A DNA stretch of 31,540 bases, taken from NCBI GenBank assembly GCA_023443225.1, contig JAEZVF010000053.1, positions 1-31,540 of the forward strand, in the 5' to 3' direction. A model generated the notes under the pieces. That model had not been told where the DNA came from and made no database searches. It was given only the letters and a program-made list of their open reading frames with translations. The position numbers and the translations under genes are program-made. This document shows positions 31,416-31,540 of this stretch, in pieces. This DNA comes from Bacillota bacterium (GTDB lineage: Bacteria > Bacillota > Clostridia > Lachnospirales > Lachnospiraceae). How positions within the stretch are numbered: the first letter of the stretch is position 1; each line of letters begins with the position of its first letter.

Positions 31416-31540
31416 GTGTGTCCAGCAAAGCTGGACCACGCTAGCCGGTGTAAGTCCGGTCGCGGTAATCGCCAGTGAGCCGTGTAGCCAAACTCGGTGC
31501 GTTGCAGTAATGCAGGGTGCTAAGCGAGTGGGTAAAGTAG
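31416..31540 (+). mobile_element. 5' part of a probable group II intron (continues past right edge)
   Basis: The sequence opens GTGTGTCC, a group II 5'-splice-site consensus (GUGYG), followed by a perfect hairpin (GTCCAGC-AAA-GCTGGAC), then CCGGTGTAAGTCCGG and GTGTAGCCAAACTC. The order matches domain I of bacterial group IIC introns as I remember the Oceanobacillus one (GUGUG, hairpin, GGGUGAGAGUCCC, GUUAGCC). It starts directly after an intrinsic terminator, the usual target of class C introns. It is GC-rich against its surroundings. The reverse transcriptase and the catalytic domain V are outside the window. Confidence 0.7.

Noticed and set aside
1..31540. CRISPR arrays, tRNA or rRNA genes, prophage genes
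   Set aside because: I saw no regularly spaced repeats, no tRNA-like cloverleaf or CCA-ended genes, no rRNA blocks and no phage structural or integrase genes other than the IS and intron ends.

Overview
The window comes from an AT-rich, low-GC Gram-positive bacterium. Strong AGGAGG ribosome-binding sites, lipobox solute-binding proteins, YesN/YesM two-component systems and a gene set for importing plant sugars all point to a plant-glycan-degrading clostridium, most likely Lachnospiraceae. Lachnoclostridium (Clostridium) phytofermentans and relatives are my closest mental match, but this is an inference from gene content and not a database result.

Layout. (1) 1-127: the transposase end of an IS3-family element on the minus strand. 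(2) 115-4571: an alpha-galactoside operon whose first gene, a family-1 solute-binding protein (SBP), has been cut by the IS. The remainder is the SBP C-terminus, two MalF/MalG-type permeases and a GH36 alpha-galactosidase, followed by a convergent AraC-family regulator (4649-5473). (3) 5691-12033: a GH51 alpha-L-arabinofuranosidase operon with a ribose/galactose-type ABC importer (ATPase, permease, lipoprotein SBP, second permease). (4) 12091-15629: a YesN-type response regulator and YesM/LytS-type kinase with their own promoter. (5) 15728-17892, minus strand: a TIM-barrel sugar isomerase/epimerase and a Gfo/Idh/MocA oxidoreductase. (6) 18138-24179: a membrane-anchored periplasmic-binding protein, response regulator, kinase and an orphan LplA-type lipoprotein SBP, overlapping or tightly spaced. 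(7) 24362-28096: an Mgl-like importer (SBP, ATPase, permease). (8) 28193-31009: an EF-G/TetM-like ribosomal GTPase fused to a C-terminal YacP/Rae1-type NYN nuclease domain. (9) 31109-31336: a small two-helix membrane protein with its own promoter and terminator. (10) 31416-31540: the apparent 5' end of a group II intron, directly behind that terminator.

How it works together. Three sugar-uptake modules sit side by side, each with its own regulator. In module 6-7 the anchored binding protein resembles the importer's own SBP at the probable ligand-binding positions. This suggests a three-component sensor (binding protein, kinase, AraC-type regulator) that switches on the adjacent importer, as described for XylFII-LytS-YesN in clostridia. 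Both importer ATPases have one canonical and one clearly degenerate ATP site.

The most unusual gene is the GTPase-nuclease fusion. The GTPase half belongs to a family that enters the ribosomal A site, and the nuclease half resembles Rae1, an A-site mRNA endonuclease, so one protein may clear stalled ribosomes and cut their mRNA. The window is bounded by an IS on the left and a group II intron on the right.
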